Positions 26,265-38,200 of a DNA stretch of 64,000 nucleotides are shown here, piece by piece; position 1 is the first letter of the stretch, and each line of letters begins with the position of its first letter. This DNA is from Pelargonium tetragonum (lineage: Eukaryota; Streptophyta; Magnoliopsida; Geraniales; Geraniaceae), in assembly GCA_036897445.1 (NCBI GenBank), contig JAYMTL010000009.1, positions 1 through 64,000 of the forward strand. Reading direction: 5' to 3'. The notes under the pieces were generated by a model that ran no database searches, had not been told where the DNA came from, and worked only from the letters and a program-made list of their open reading frames with translations. The position numbers and the translations under genes were made by a program.

Positions 26265-26940
26265 CTGTTTCAAGTAGCAACTCAAAGGAAACTGTCCATC
26301 AAAAGAACCTGCTTACAAGTACAGGTTCAGGAAATGTTGACATTGGACCGGTTCGAGACAGAGAATAGAGGATTTATAGTTAGGCTGTCAAAGAGAGGAT
26401 TATGACTTGGCTGGCTTAGAGATTCACTTGCTATCACTGGCTTACAAGAGGATTTAGATTAGAGTTGTTAGGTTCCTAAGAGCAAGAGAGTGTTGTATTG
26501 ACTCATTTACCTGCTATGTCAGTTACTGGTTTCACTTGCATTGGACTAGTTCAACAGTCATCAACAACTGACAAAGAATACATTATCGGAATCCTCCTCA
26601 ACCCGGCTTACAAGCTGCACTAGCTAACAAGGACACATTTAAGATAGAGCTAAGATTAGGACATTATATTACAGAGACAGTTAGATTCTTAGACTAGTTA
26701 AGAAGAATTTGTGGGTTTGTAATTGGCAATAGACAGCTAAGAGATACAGCTTGCTTTGGACTGCATAGTACTTATATGAGAGGGAGAGGGACTCTAAGAT
26801 TCATGTTGGTTCTTATCTTAGTTAGGTTAGAGGTGGATTACAAAGAAGATATTCTGTTTATCTGTATTCGGTTTCCTTAGCAAGAACAGCTTTCAAGAAG
26901 AAGTTTGCCTAGGGAATCAGTTCTCTTTAAGAATGCACCC
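26265..26940. pseudogene. Island that escapes the RIP-like bias, coding-like on both readings
   Basis: About 680 bases differ in texture from the rest of the window: CpA and TpG are common and G-run/C-run pairs are rare. Three lines counted by hand (from 26,401, 26,521 and 26,641) gave TpA/ApT 18/14 and (CpA+TpG)/(ApC+GpT) 23/17, so the second index rises from 0.79 to 1.35. Several plus-strand pieces of 25-45 codons are open, for example one containing LTHLPAMSVTGFTC and one containing QEMLTLDRFETENRGF, but no single frame stays open. A hairpin AACCTG/CAGGTT lies at 26,307-26,328. This could be a single-copy fragment never exposed to RIP, or a recent, divergent insertion. The protein is not recognised. 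Confidence 0.4.
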
Positions 26941-26969
26941 TATATTAAACCCATTGTTTTTGAAACATA

Positions 26970-27040
26970 AAAGCAACTATTACATAGCCTGTATCTGACT
27001 CTGTACCATACCCTGTTACTCTTAATTTAATTACGTTTTA
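26970..27040 (-). repeat. Member of a GGTATGGTACAGA-containing dispersed repeat
   Basis: On the minus strand this stretch contains GGTATGGTACAGA followed after a few bases by TACAGG. The same 13-base word and the following TACAGG occur at about 33,046-33,080, also on the minus strand. It sits immediately right of the RIP-escaping island. The link suggests that the island edge belongs to the same family as the relics at 33-34 kb. Confidence 0.4.
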
Positions 27041-27049
27041 GTGTCTAAA

Positions 27050-29920
27050 GGAACTGGAATATAAACAAAAAAACCCTAAACTCGCGTTAAAACACACGAA
27101 AATGGCCCTGGAATTGTTAAGCATGATGGATGTTCTTTCTCCTTTTGATATAGCTAGTTTTTTGTTCGTAATAATTGCCTTATATTCAGCCAAATTCTAT
27201 AGACTCCTGACTTTATGCTTTTAGCGTTTGCTAGGATTTCCTATTCTCCAACTTTGACTATGCGCCCTACAGTAGGGAGCTTTCCTTGCAGAGGCTATCT
27301 CTTAGCTTAGAAGCTTTTTGGAAGTAACCCCCTGCTTAATGGGTATCCAGTTATAAGATAAGGTGAACCAAATTCAATTTTCTACCCAATGCTTTTAATA
27401 GGTAATAGAACCTTTGTAATTTTGTAATGTAGAAAAAGCTTGCATTAATTAATATTTCTTTCTTTTGTGAAATGGATACCTCTCTCCAAGAGTCTTTTTT
27501 GGGCTTTAAACCCTAGTTAGGAGATACTTTTATTTTAAATTACTACAAAGTCCTTAATAGCGCGATTAGCTCGGAAGGAGAATTTTAATAGATTTCAGAC
27601 AAGACCTTGCAAATTATATACTTTGACTGACCGAGAGTTTCTATATGACCTTTTTACAAGGTTATCCTACAAATTTCCCGGGCTTTCCTATTTTATTATT
27701 AAATTCAGAGTTCCTCCTTTATATCTCTATAGCAAAACTAACTAAAGCCGGGAGCTTTAACAGGAGTACTCTTGTGTCAATTCTAAAAACCTAAGATGAT
27801 ACAATTAGTGTAAAAGCCCAGTATCTACCAGTCTAAAATTACAAGAGCAAGCGTTCCTATTACCTCATATTCATTGCTTCTACATTAGGGCAGAGTCGGA
27901 GAAACCAAAAATCTTTTTGCAAAAACTAGATGTTAACTTATATACCTCAGGTTATGGCTTCAACATTACCTTGATGTGGGATAGGTAAAATACTGAGTAC
28001 CGATAAAGTCAAGAAGTCCGGACAAAAAGGAATATTCTCAAGAACTTTAGAGAAGATAGGAAATAAAGAGTTGCTTCGATACATTTTATATATAGGTGAC
28101 ATACATTAACTAAGTTTTGGCTCCCGGAGATTGGGAAAGTCCTTATATACTGTATATTAACCGGATAAGCGCTACATCAAGAAATGTGTCCCAGAAGGAG
28201 ACTCCTAATTGACCGAGGAATACTTAAAGTAATAAAGCTAATATCTTTTTAGAAAATCCTAAATGAGTAAATCTCTAAAAATTTTTTGAACAGTACTTAG
28301 AGATCTTCCTTTATAAATCTTTTTCTTACTACTTTGTGGACTCATCCTAACCTTAAGATATCTAAGAGGAGCTCCTATAGTTACATACTAGGAAATTTCT
28401 GGTGCCACAAATGAGCAACCTATCCTCTTTTTGACTGATAACTAACTTTATTAAAGCATAGCATATAATTATTCGATAAAACATAGGGTTCTACCCTTCG
28501 TTAGAGTTTTTTTTAATCAAAAAGTATAAAAAGGGCCCCTTAGACTTATAATAAAGGGGCGGGGTTCATGCTCTTTATCTGTCAACCATAAGAATTAAAG
28601 AAGTTTTTGTCTTTATATAATTACAAGGAATAGCTCGTAAGTTATATAAAGAGTTTTTACTACCAATATCTTTAACTAAAAACCTCTATCTTATTTAAAA
28701 TTTGTACTCTAGAGCACCCCCTTTTTAGGGTGTTATACCCGTTGGAGCCGATGTTTACTTTATATAATATAAAGCGAAACCTTAACAAATAGGAGCACTT
28801 TATTTAAAAGGAAAGCAACAAGAACTCCTAAAAAAGACTAAAGATAAAGGAAAGGGTGGATCCACTAAGTATAGTATAAGGGGGAAGTAGCTCCCCCATC
28901 GTAGATATATACCGCAAGCACAATGACTTAATTATAGTCCAGAACAATAAACTACGCGTAACTGGATTTCCATTAACAAGAAGAACCCTCTTTTCTAGAG
29001 GATAGGGGGTACCACTTAAGGAAGAAGTCGAATCCATATACATACTTCCGTGTTTTTTTGGAGATGCAAAATATACCTTATATAGCTTTTTAGAACCCTG
29101 CTCGCAGCAAGAGGGATATTGACTTTTACGCGAGGATATATACCTTAAATTGCTCCTGGAAGCACTTTTTAAGGTTAGTCGTCAGTATTCTTTCCTTGAA
29201 TAAGTGCCCTGCTAAAACGCATATGTAATAAGTTTACCTTCTCTATATAAATAATATGACCTTGTGAATAAAAGAATTAGTCAGGATACACGGATCCCTA
29301 AATAAAAGTCACATCGCCCTGTTCTAACTAAAGCAAATTCCATTCATGAGCCTAGACCCCTCTATAAAATTCTAATTACTTGATAAAGACTTTTGGAAAC
29401 CTAGTATGCACCTGCGCTTCAAAAAACATGTAATAGAGCTGTAAGTCAAAATGCTAAGTCTTTTTTTGTGCTTTTCTACATTCTGTAAAAAGGGGGCTTA
29501 AAAGGTAGAAGTTGTTGAGTTTAGAGTCTTTTCATCGATCATATTTATAGGCGCTTACTGCTTACTAAAGAGGGTATACAATAAATTAAGGCGGGAGCGT
29601 GCCCCTTTAGGAGTAGCGGTATTAAAAAAAGGTTTTATTCTTAGTTTTGGAAGGCAGTAAATACAGGGAACCTTATAGTCTTGGGGCATTTTCTTAGAAG
29701 TTAGCTTAGCTATTGGAGGGATTTTATATCCAATTAAAAAGAGAAGTAACTTCGTTTAAATTTTTAGCGAGATCCAAAATCCTTGTACGAAAGAGTCAGA
29801 GTTAACTAACTAAAAAAAACTGCCCGTCTACATAGGGTAGCCCCACAAACTTTTATGAATTCCTTTTTTTTTACTGAGATCTTTATTGAGCTTGAGTCTT
29901 TAGTTTTTATAGATATTACA
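27050..29920. other. Featureless RIP-like sequence
   Basis: No gene is supported. It contains one exact copy of the recurring motif at 29,487 and a seven-base-pair hairpin (GCCCCTT/AAGGGGC) at 28,535-28,560. The texture returns to the window norm immediately after the island. Confidence 0.45.
29487..29498 (+). repeat. Recurring motif AAAAAGGGGGCT, copy 4
   Basis: An exact copy preceded by GT and followed by TAAAAGG. It shares the preceding GTA and the T after CT with the copy at 5,379, but not more. Confidence 0.45.
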
Positions 29921-29925
29921 TTTCA

Positions 29926-29992
29926 GTTATTTTTATGGTTCTAATTCTGGATTGGAATCTCTACAAAATTAGAAAAGCGCTCCTTGACTTTA
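29926..29992 (+). repeat. Dispersed repeat pair, member 2
   Basis: This aligns with 12,281-12,338 through GTTATTT, CTAATTCTGGATT, ATCTCTACAAAATTAGAAAA and GCGCTC. A few bases of length difference lie between the first two blocks. It extends a little further left than the first member shows. No coding content can be read. Confidence 0.5.
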
Positions 29993-29999
29993 ATTATTT

Positions 30000-32970
30000 A
30001 ATTATACAGGTACCAAAAGTCTTACATACCCTTATTAAAGATCTTTAACTAGGAGTTCCATAAACTAGAAGCCTGGGTATTCACGGGCTCACTTTACCCG
30101 CAGTTTCTTTTTCTTTACTTTCTTATCCCCTCTTTTTTGGAAACTGCTACTAGAATCTTAACTCCCCTTTGAAAATGACAGCATTTCTAGGAATATCGGC
30201 AAAAGTGCCACGACTTGACTTCTGCAAAAAATTCTAACAAAACAGGTAGAAATTCTATACCCAAGGTACCCTACGAGTATCCGCTTCGAGAAAGGGAAAA
30301 AAAGCAATTGACAAAAACAGAACAAGAATATGGGGCTACATTAACGCTGGAAAGCTCTCTTTGCAAATTTGAAATCCTAGGAGTTTCCTACTATTATTTA
30401 AAGTGGATAACCTTTTAGAAAAAACCTATTTAGTATAATACCAACTTTTTATAAGGCGGCAAAGATTGTGTACAATAAGAAATTCCTTAAAAAGGGCCTA
30501 AACAAGAGGAATCCCTTGAATTTGCTGCGTCTCTAGGTAAGAATAGGCTTTATTACATATTGCAGGGGTCCCTAAGAACTCTGCTGAACAAGGAACCAAA
30601 ACACTTTTGTTTGGTTTACGGGGATGCGAAAGGTTCGAATGGAAAAGGATTTGGTATAGCATAGAGTTTTATCATTCTATTTCTCCTTTTAAAAGGAGTG
30701 CCCCTCTTTACTGGATACCCGTAGTAGTGGCAAAAGTTAGCTTTGAGGAAAATACAAACAAGGCTATTCGCAGATTTAGTGAGACACCCTGTTGTATCTT
30801 AAAGCTTTACAAAGCTATAGGAATTCCGAAGAGAAAACCTATAGCAGCTTTACTAATACTAAAAACCCAGGAGGTTCCGATAGAATTCCAAGTAGAGGAG
30901 TCCCTAAATCGGGAGCTAAAATTGCAAAAAGTATACTAGTACTTAACCACAGAGGAGAATTCCTAACGAGTACTCTTTTACTTATTAAATCCTGTAGCTT
31001 TCTCTCAAGGGCGGTTTCTCCTTGGTTAAAGAGCAGTATGGCAAAGTTGTAACGCGCAATGAGGGAATTTCAGACGGTTCTAATAAAGAATTTCGCAAAA
31101 CTATCGATAATCATATTAAGCAGGTCGTATAGCTAGTAGCTAAAAAGTTATTCAAACCAGAAATGCAAAAAAGATAAGGTTAACGAAAGAAACTTGAACT
31201 TTTGATATTTTTGGGGCAGCTTACAAGGGGTTCCCTTTTGAAAGAAAAGCTACTCTATTGTGGACTTGGGCTATCCTGTACTTGCTTTATCCTAAAAGTC
31301 TAATATTTCCATGGGCGTATTCCTAAAAAAGACTAAACGCCTTAACTTAAATATCTCCAGCAATCTAGTTTGATAGTGCTACGACTCAGAAAATTAGTTT
31401 TTTAATCTAAATCCAAAGGCAACTTCTTTTTCTCTGCTACTTTAAGTAGTAGATACCTTATTAATATTTAGATTTTAAGAGACGATATCTAAGTGCCCCC
31501 TCTATACAATAGAAAAAACCTCTTCTTCATAATAAATAAATAGAAAATAGAGTTTTATCTTAAACCCGATAATATAGCGAAAAAATGCATATTAGATAAT
31601 GCCTGCTAGTTTATAAACCTTGAAATAGTATTTGGAAAAGCAACCCACCTCCCTTAGATAGAGCTATAACTTTGCAGCCTAACTTTTTTCTGTAATTCCA
31701 GCGACTCCTAAATTATTCTATAAAAGGAAAAACCTCCTTGTCCTGTAAACTTCTACACTTTAGAGGAATTGGAAACAAAGAAATACAAGGTGACGAATTC
31801 TATTCAGCTATACTAAGACAATACAAGAATTCAAGTTGCATACTACACTTAGAGAGACTCTTTAAACAATCTCCTAGAAATTCCTTTAATATTGACTTCC
31901 AGAAAAGCGAGAGTTTCCATCTCCTTTAGCCTAGCACAAGATTTGCTTTATTTTAAGAAAAAGACTTAAGAAAAGGAATCCTGATTAGATTATTAGAGTA
32001 GTACTTTCCCATAAATTGAGCCTATAAAGGGATATAATATATTTGTTGTATATAATTAAATTTTCTCTATGCTGCTTGTAATAAAACATTTTTGATCTAC
32101 GTTATATGGCAGAACCTGAACCATAAAGGGTCTTTAAGTAAGTATTAACCTTTTAATACCGAGGACATAAAAGAATAGGCCCTTAAAAGTCAACTTTTAG
32201 CTTTAGCAAAATTCTTTAGTTACTAGAATCCCTACCTCTTTCTTTCTAAAAATGAAATAACAAATTCTAACCTTGTTAAGTCTTTCTGGATTTAGCCCCC
32301 TTTTGTACTATGATAGCTTTGTACACTTCTTCTTTTTGTTTTTATTCGGAGAAGCGCACGGGCAATAAAAAAGCAACCTTTATCATTAGATCTCTCCTAA
32401 AGCATCAACTAGCACCGCATGCCTTATAGAAAAACCCGGGTCTATAACTTGCATTCCGAAAGAAAACGTAGAACCTAATTAGACTTTGTATAAGGGTTCT
32501 TACTTTCGTGTACTTTTTATTAAATACTACCCTGTGTTATAACTTATTTACAGACCCTCCACTATTGGGTAGCCCCGGCTGGATAATAGGGCAAAACTCT
32601 TACCTTCGGGCTTTAGCAGTATAATACAAGGAAGAGTTGCTCGCGTATAAAAATAGGGAATCTCCCCTTAGTTATTTACCTAAATAGAAATTAGACACGA
32701 GCTTAACTAAAGTAAGAAAAGAAACCTTGTCTTTTCTGTTCTAAAGGTTTCAATATTTCCTAAATAAGGAGTCCCTGGGAGTATTATCTGCGAAATAAGG
32801 AACATGTTTTTATTCACAAGTATTTCAATTTAATACGAGCATTAAAATCAGGAGCTCCCTATTTCTTGTAAAAGTCTATTAATTAACCCAATGGAAACTG
32901 TTCTTTCATTCTTAGAGTTTCTCAGGGTACTTTAGTAGACCTACTTAACTAACCTAGAGAAATCCTATCT
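30000..32970. other. Featureless RIP-like sequence
   Basis: The longest open frame of the window (110 codons, 30,607-30,939, plus) lies here and overlaps another of 86 codons in a different frame. Neither shows a domain, a signal peptide or a match to another part of the window, and such lengths are expected by chance at this composition. No RNA or repeat stands out. Confidence 0.45.
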
Positions 32971-32977
32971 AGTTAAG

Positions 32978-33190
32978 TTAATTTAGAGAAATACCCAAAA
33001 AAGACTTGGGCCGTACGCCTCTTCTTTTGAAAACGAGTCTGTAGCTTACCCATACCTGTACTTTTATTCTGTACCATACCTTAATTCGCATACCCAAGCC
33101 CCCTTTAGCTATAATTCCTACTTTTTTTACTTTAAATGGACCAGAAGGGCAAGAACTCACTTTAGTTCTTTTATTCGTTAACATTAACAC
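32978..33190 (-). pseudogene. Coding-like relic with the RIKVQV motif
   Basis: A 70-codon open stretch on the minus strand contains GLGMRIKVWYRIKVQVWVSYR-like sequence (a basic, beta-rich piece). The encoding word CAGAATAAAAGTACAGGTA recurs exactly at about 34,230-34,250 on the same strand and in the same frame, where the reading is RIKVQVTLVTKMGWVS. Frame agreement between the two copies suggests that both derive from a coding repeat. The ATG at 33,190 is only the first in frame and has no special support. The family is not recognised, and it is probably a piece of an old transposable element. Confidence 0.35.
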
Positions 33191-33399
33191 CTTTTAATCC
33201 GGAATAAATAATTGATACGGAGCTATACCTATGCCTGTCTTAAAAGCTGCTGTATTGATAGTAGTTATATTAGTATTCTATCCCTCCGTTGTTACTAATA
33301 GAAGTCCCCTTATGTGGTAGTAGGTATATAATAGAGAATAGTTATAGGAGTTCCGTCCCCGGTAAGGAAGGGATATTACGCCATTTGCTTTGTAGCTAC

Positions 33400-34700
33400 G
33401 CCTGGCTTTAGGGATCTCTTACAAGACTTTTTTAGTGGAAACCTGAAATTGTAGGAACAGGCAACTCATTACTCTTCAGGATACCCTAAGAGCTAGACTA
33501 TGGATCTCTATCTTGATTGCTGCCCTCCTTTTGAGCCTTACTAAAAAGAACCTGAAACTACTAGAAATTCCTTTAATGTTAACTTGCCAAAACTATAAAT
33601 GAAAACTGTACCGACTAGAAATAGAGAAACAAGGCTACTTATTAAGGAGTTTCCCACCGACTTTATTATTATGAGGAATTATTACTGAGTTGTTAGGTCT
33701 TTACCTTGATTCCTTAGATTCCCAAACCTCTTATTCATACTCTTACCTTCTTTCTTTTGTAATCTTTGTTTCTTAAGACCTTACCTTTCCTTTTTACCAG
33801 CTAAGATAAGAAAAGACTTTATCTACCCTATCTTAGTCCCGAGAAAGCTTGAAATAGCCCTTAGTACTAAATTCAGTTCCTCATTAATTACATTACCTTG
33901 AGCCTTTAGAGCTCTTTTACTCCTAGCTAGTAGACTTTGTATCTTGATTGCTTTCTTATTGACTTCTTAACTTGTCTGTTACTCCTATCCAAAATCCTAC
34001 TCTTTATCATAGCTTCTTTCTTATCTTTCTTACTTAAACTAAATTAAACGAGACCCTTTTCTTCCTTATTTAGCTATAACAGGAAAGGACACTAACTATA
34101 GATTACAGGGAATACATGAGTTTCAACTCTAATACTATATACTACAAGAGCTCCTCCTTGGCCTTACTTACTTGCTTTTGTAGCTATACTCTGTATCACT
34201 ATACTTACCCATCCCATCTTAGTAACTAGCGTTACCTGTACTTTTATTCTGTATTCCCTTTAAATAAAATAGAGTACAAAAAGCAGGGAACAAAAAGGGT
34301 ACACAGCATCCTTCATCTTTACCTTACTGTCCTAGACCCAGATACTCCAAGCAGAACACTAGGCAAGATTTATCTTGTTGGCAACCCTTTTAAAGCTAAT
34401 TTACTTACGAACTAGGGAAGATCGCTGTTTATTAATTGTATTAGATAGTCTTGGTATAGTCAACATAGTTCTATCCTATGTTAAGGTGTATTTCTCTTGT
34501 TAATTGTTAGAGAGGCAAGTTTTTTACTTGTTGATAGTAGTCTAGGGGTAAGTGTTCTACCCGACTGTAGGCATCCGAGACAAGAAAGTAGTTTAGTCAA
34601 TCATAAATGTAGTTAGCTGACAATTCCTAGATTATCTAATTTCTCTTTCATATCAGCGAAACAAGTTCCCCTAGCCTGTCCTAGATTTCTCCTTAATTTA
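33400..34700 (-). pseudogene. Pyrimidine-rich block, decayed coding sequence on minus strand
   Basis: The plus strand is rich in C and T here (TCTTTCTTA, CCTTACC, TTCTTATC), so the minus strand is purine-rich as in many coding strands. One minus-strand piece between about 33,840 and 33,960 reads as a clean helical peptide including KAIKIQSLLARSKRALKAQG and NEELNLVLRA. Neighbouring pieces are lysine- and glutamine-rich. A related word with RIKVQV is found near 34,235. The composition and basic helical tail recall C-terminal parts of fungal transposases, but no catalytic motif is visible and I do not assign a family. It is heavily decayed. Confidence 0.35.
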
Positions 34701-34929
34701 GTAAGGGATTTCCTAGACTTTAAGACTCTAATTACAAACTGAAACAGAATAAAATAATATTATACGAGATTTTCTATATTTATAAACTTCAAGAATTACT
34801 AAATCTAAAACAGAGTACTAATAACCAATAGCTTTCTTATTAGTAAGGGTAAACTCTCTCTAATAAACGAAAAAGCTTTCTTCCCCTAGTCCATAAAAGA
34901 GCTTCAAACACAAAGGAAATAACAAATAG

Positions 34930-35220
34930 GGTAAGGTTAATAGTAAACGAGTTAGCGATCAGTACTATTTAGTTTCCGACAAAGATTAAGAGAGTTATAG
35001 CTGTTAAAAGAATTTTAGGTATTAAGAAAAGTTTGAGGTTTAAGAGGTTGAGTGTGAAACAAGGGATACAGAAAGCAAGTATACTAACAACGAATCTCCT
35101 AGTATGATAGATCTAAAAGCTCTTCCGAAGACGAAGACTTAGAAGGTGCGGATCCTGATACAGACAAATACAAAAGCAAAAAGAGGAACTTTAAGACTAA
35201 ATATTGATACAACTAAAAAG
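34930..35220 (+). pseudogene. Coding-like relic with an acidic serine/aspartate patch
   Basis: A plus-strand frame near 35,107-35,205 encodes a low-complexity charged piece reading SKSSSEDEDLEGADPDTDKY and then SKKRNFK, typical of a disordered linker. Another frame across 35,040-35,220 is also largely open. The pieces do not form one frame. Upstream of about 35,040 the sequence is more broken. No domain is recognised. The block directly follows the minus-strand relic, so two elements in opposite directions, or one rearranged one, may meet near 34.8 kb. Confidence 0.3.
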
Positions 35221-35229
35221 TAATATAAC

Positions 35230-38200
35230 TAAGTATACTATAGAAGCTCCTTTGCTTTTTCAGTTGTTATCCTAAACAGGAATGTAGAAAGGAAATGCTG
35301 GGACTGTCAAATAGAAAAAAGAGTGTTCTTCCCTACTAATTGAGCAAAAGTAAGTAATAAGGTCTCCTGCTTTCAGATTTATATAAGTCCAGAAACCAAG
35401 CATCTAGAAACGGTCCACACACTAAATCGAATTTACCTGCTTGGGTGGGACAATAGAATTCCATAAGTTTTTACTAAAGTCTTTTCTTAGTTCTTAGCTG
35501 GTTAATAAAAGGAGTTTAATTTGTAGGGAAGTTTTAGACCTTGTGGAATAACAAAGAATTATTAAAAAAGGTATTTGGTTGCAGATCTAAGCAAAGCAAT
35601 GAAATTTAGAAAAAGCATAGGAGATCTGTAAACTTCGGGATAGCTAAGGAGGCGGGGTAAGCTTCAACAGTAAAGGCTGGGCTAGTAAGTAATAAATAGA
35701 TATCCTTTTGTAATATTTTAGGCCGAAAAAACTATTTATGAAATAAAGTTTAATTAAAAGGAAATTTTTGATTCTCAATTTCACTTCTTTTTTATTTACT
35801 TCTACTTATAAGAAAAGTAGTCTTCAAGCAAGAGTAAGAACCCCTCTAAGCCTCTTTTGTAAAGAAGAAGTTCTATATTGTTAGAAAAAAAGCTAGGCTT
35901 TAAGGAAATGCGCGACTCTAAGTACCCTATATAAAAAGAAAATCTTAAAGCAAAGTAAGGAAAAAACTTATATTACAATACCCTATTCAGTTTTATTTAG
36001 TAACCTCGATCCAAATACAAAGCTTCATAAAATACTAAGATGTCATTTACTATACTTCAAAAGGTAGGATTTCCTGAAAAAGTTTTCGTGTAATGTCTTG
36101 AGTAATCCCGGACTCCATAGTAAAGAGAGCCTTTTTAAGTCAAGGAATATACAAATTATAAGGTAAAGGCATAACGGGGCACACGTAAAACTCCCCTAAG
36201 TCTTTTCAACACCGACGGAGCCTTCAGCAATTCCTTTTAGACTACCCGGAATGTGATCTCTTATTAGAAGTTTTACATACTGTAGCATCCAAAAAGATCG
36301 GGGCTTTCCAATTTCTTTACTTGGGGAATAAAACGAGATTTGCTCTACTTCAAAAAAATCCTTTTGAATCTCGGTATAATACATCAACTGGATATCCTTT
36401 TTTAGAAATCCGCTTCAACTTCCACAATATCTGAAAAAGTTGTTATAAAACACCCTTAAGCCTCTCCTCTCTGCAGCTGCACTAAAAACGAAACTGACTT
36501 TCTTAGTGGAGGTTTTCAAAAATCTAAATTTAGAGTTAACACTAAATCACAAAATAAGAATCTCTAGACTCAAGTTCCACCGTTCTTTCTAGGGCATCCG
36601 AAAACCCCTATTAATTACTAATATTAGTAATTATATAAAATCTTCCTTATAAAGGAAAGAGTACGAAATATTCTATAACTCTAGGTTCCTTTTAGTTTAA
36701 AGGGTCCTTGCTATCTCCTGGATTTTTAAACAAGTACAAATCTATTATAGAGTTTTAAGCTCTTTACTTTAAAAGACGAGGTAAGGCCCTATTAACAATT
36801 CAAGAAAATGCTTCCCTATTTCAACTTCGAGAGGTCTTAATACTTTATATAAGGACTTCCTATTCGGGATCCTATAGGATTTTTTGTTACTTTAATTACG
36901 GAATTTTAGGAAGGCGTTACCTTGAATAAAAAGAGATCGCTTTTAGCTTAGGGAGCTCTAGGGGATACTTCGGAACCAGGCACCTTTTACTAAAATCATT
37001 TTGACTTTAAAGGTTTTGATTGAGCTTTAAACGGATATAATTCTGGGTTTTCCAGGGGAATTGTGGGGTTGCTTTTCATGAAAGGAAAGATTTTATAACA
37101 AGAGCGCCCCCCCTTTTTTGGAGCACGTAGTTTAGTAGGGGTAAAAAAAAATAATAGAAAAGTTTTGCTGAGGGTACAAATTCCAAGGAGTGCCTTGTTT
37201 GTTAAAATTAAAGTTAGGGTCCCGTTCCAGTTCAGTAGCCCCTCAGTTTCGTGGTACTTTTAGAGAGTTTTAGCATTTGAGTAGTAACAGTTTGATACAA
37301 AATTACTAAAGCATTAGGGCCTTCCAGGATCTTTATTTACTATGTCTGCGAAATGCACTCTGATTTGAAATTAGGGTACCCCTTTTATGATAGCAAACTC
37401 ATCAGTAATTTCCGCTTGTACTAAAAAGGGGAAAATTACTAGTTAAGGGATACCACTAAACTTAAACTTCCTGATTTCGAATACTAATATCCTTTTTATA
37501 GATGTGCAGCTAATAAAATTCGGGTTTTCTAAAAGAAAAAGAGTTGCACTTCGGTCACTTTTAACTTAACAGGGAGTATCGTCTAGATACAGGAATCCTA
37601 ACATACTAAAGCAATTAGTTCCACTTATGTATATTTAGATCCAGCCAAGTATACAGAGGAGGGCCCTTCTTATTAGAGTACCCTTTAAAAGTATCCTTTT
37701 AGCAGACCTATGAACTAAATACATGTATAGAGAAGAATCAGAATTAAAAAAGGAAAATACATGGAATTTCTTAAGCAGGCCTAGCAGGTCTTATACTTTG
37801 GTTTTTTTGTTTTCTTACGCTGTTGGTACAAAAAAGAAGGGCCACACCCATAGGGAAAGGGAAAGATAAAGCTTTTATCAAGGGATGCTTTTCTAATAAC
37901 TTTCCTAAAGTAAAGAGGGATCCGTGTGCTCTTACACGCATGAGTTAGAAAAACCTAAAGGTATATAGACTAGAGGGATTAAGACGTGTGTGGCTTAACA
38001 TTAAAAAAGTTAGGTTTCCGTATGTATATACAAATGCTGTACTTATGAAGTAACCAGATTTTCAAAGGCTACCCCAATGACCCAAACTTTACTACTTTTA
38101 AAGGTTTATTAACAACTGCCATAAATGTAAGAGATAACACCCAAATTTCATATTCCACAAACTGGAAAGTTAGCAACCCCTAATATTTTATATTAGACTA

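Noticed and set aside
28535-28560. GCCCCTT/AAGGGGC hairpin as a transcription terminator
   Set aside because: Only seven base pairs, no T-run after it and no gene before it.
30607-30939. Longest open frame in the window, 110 codons, plus strand
   Set aside because: No domain, signal peptide or paralogue; overlapped by another open frame; length within chance at this composition.
36612-36633. Perfect AT palindrome as an operator or origin
   Set aside because: Isolated, with no gene or repeated partner; chance is a sufficient explanation in AT-rich DNA of this length.
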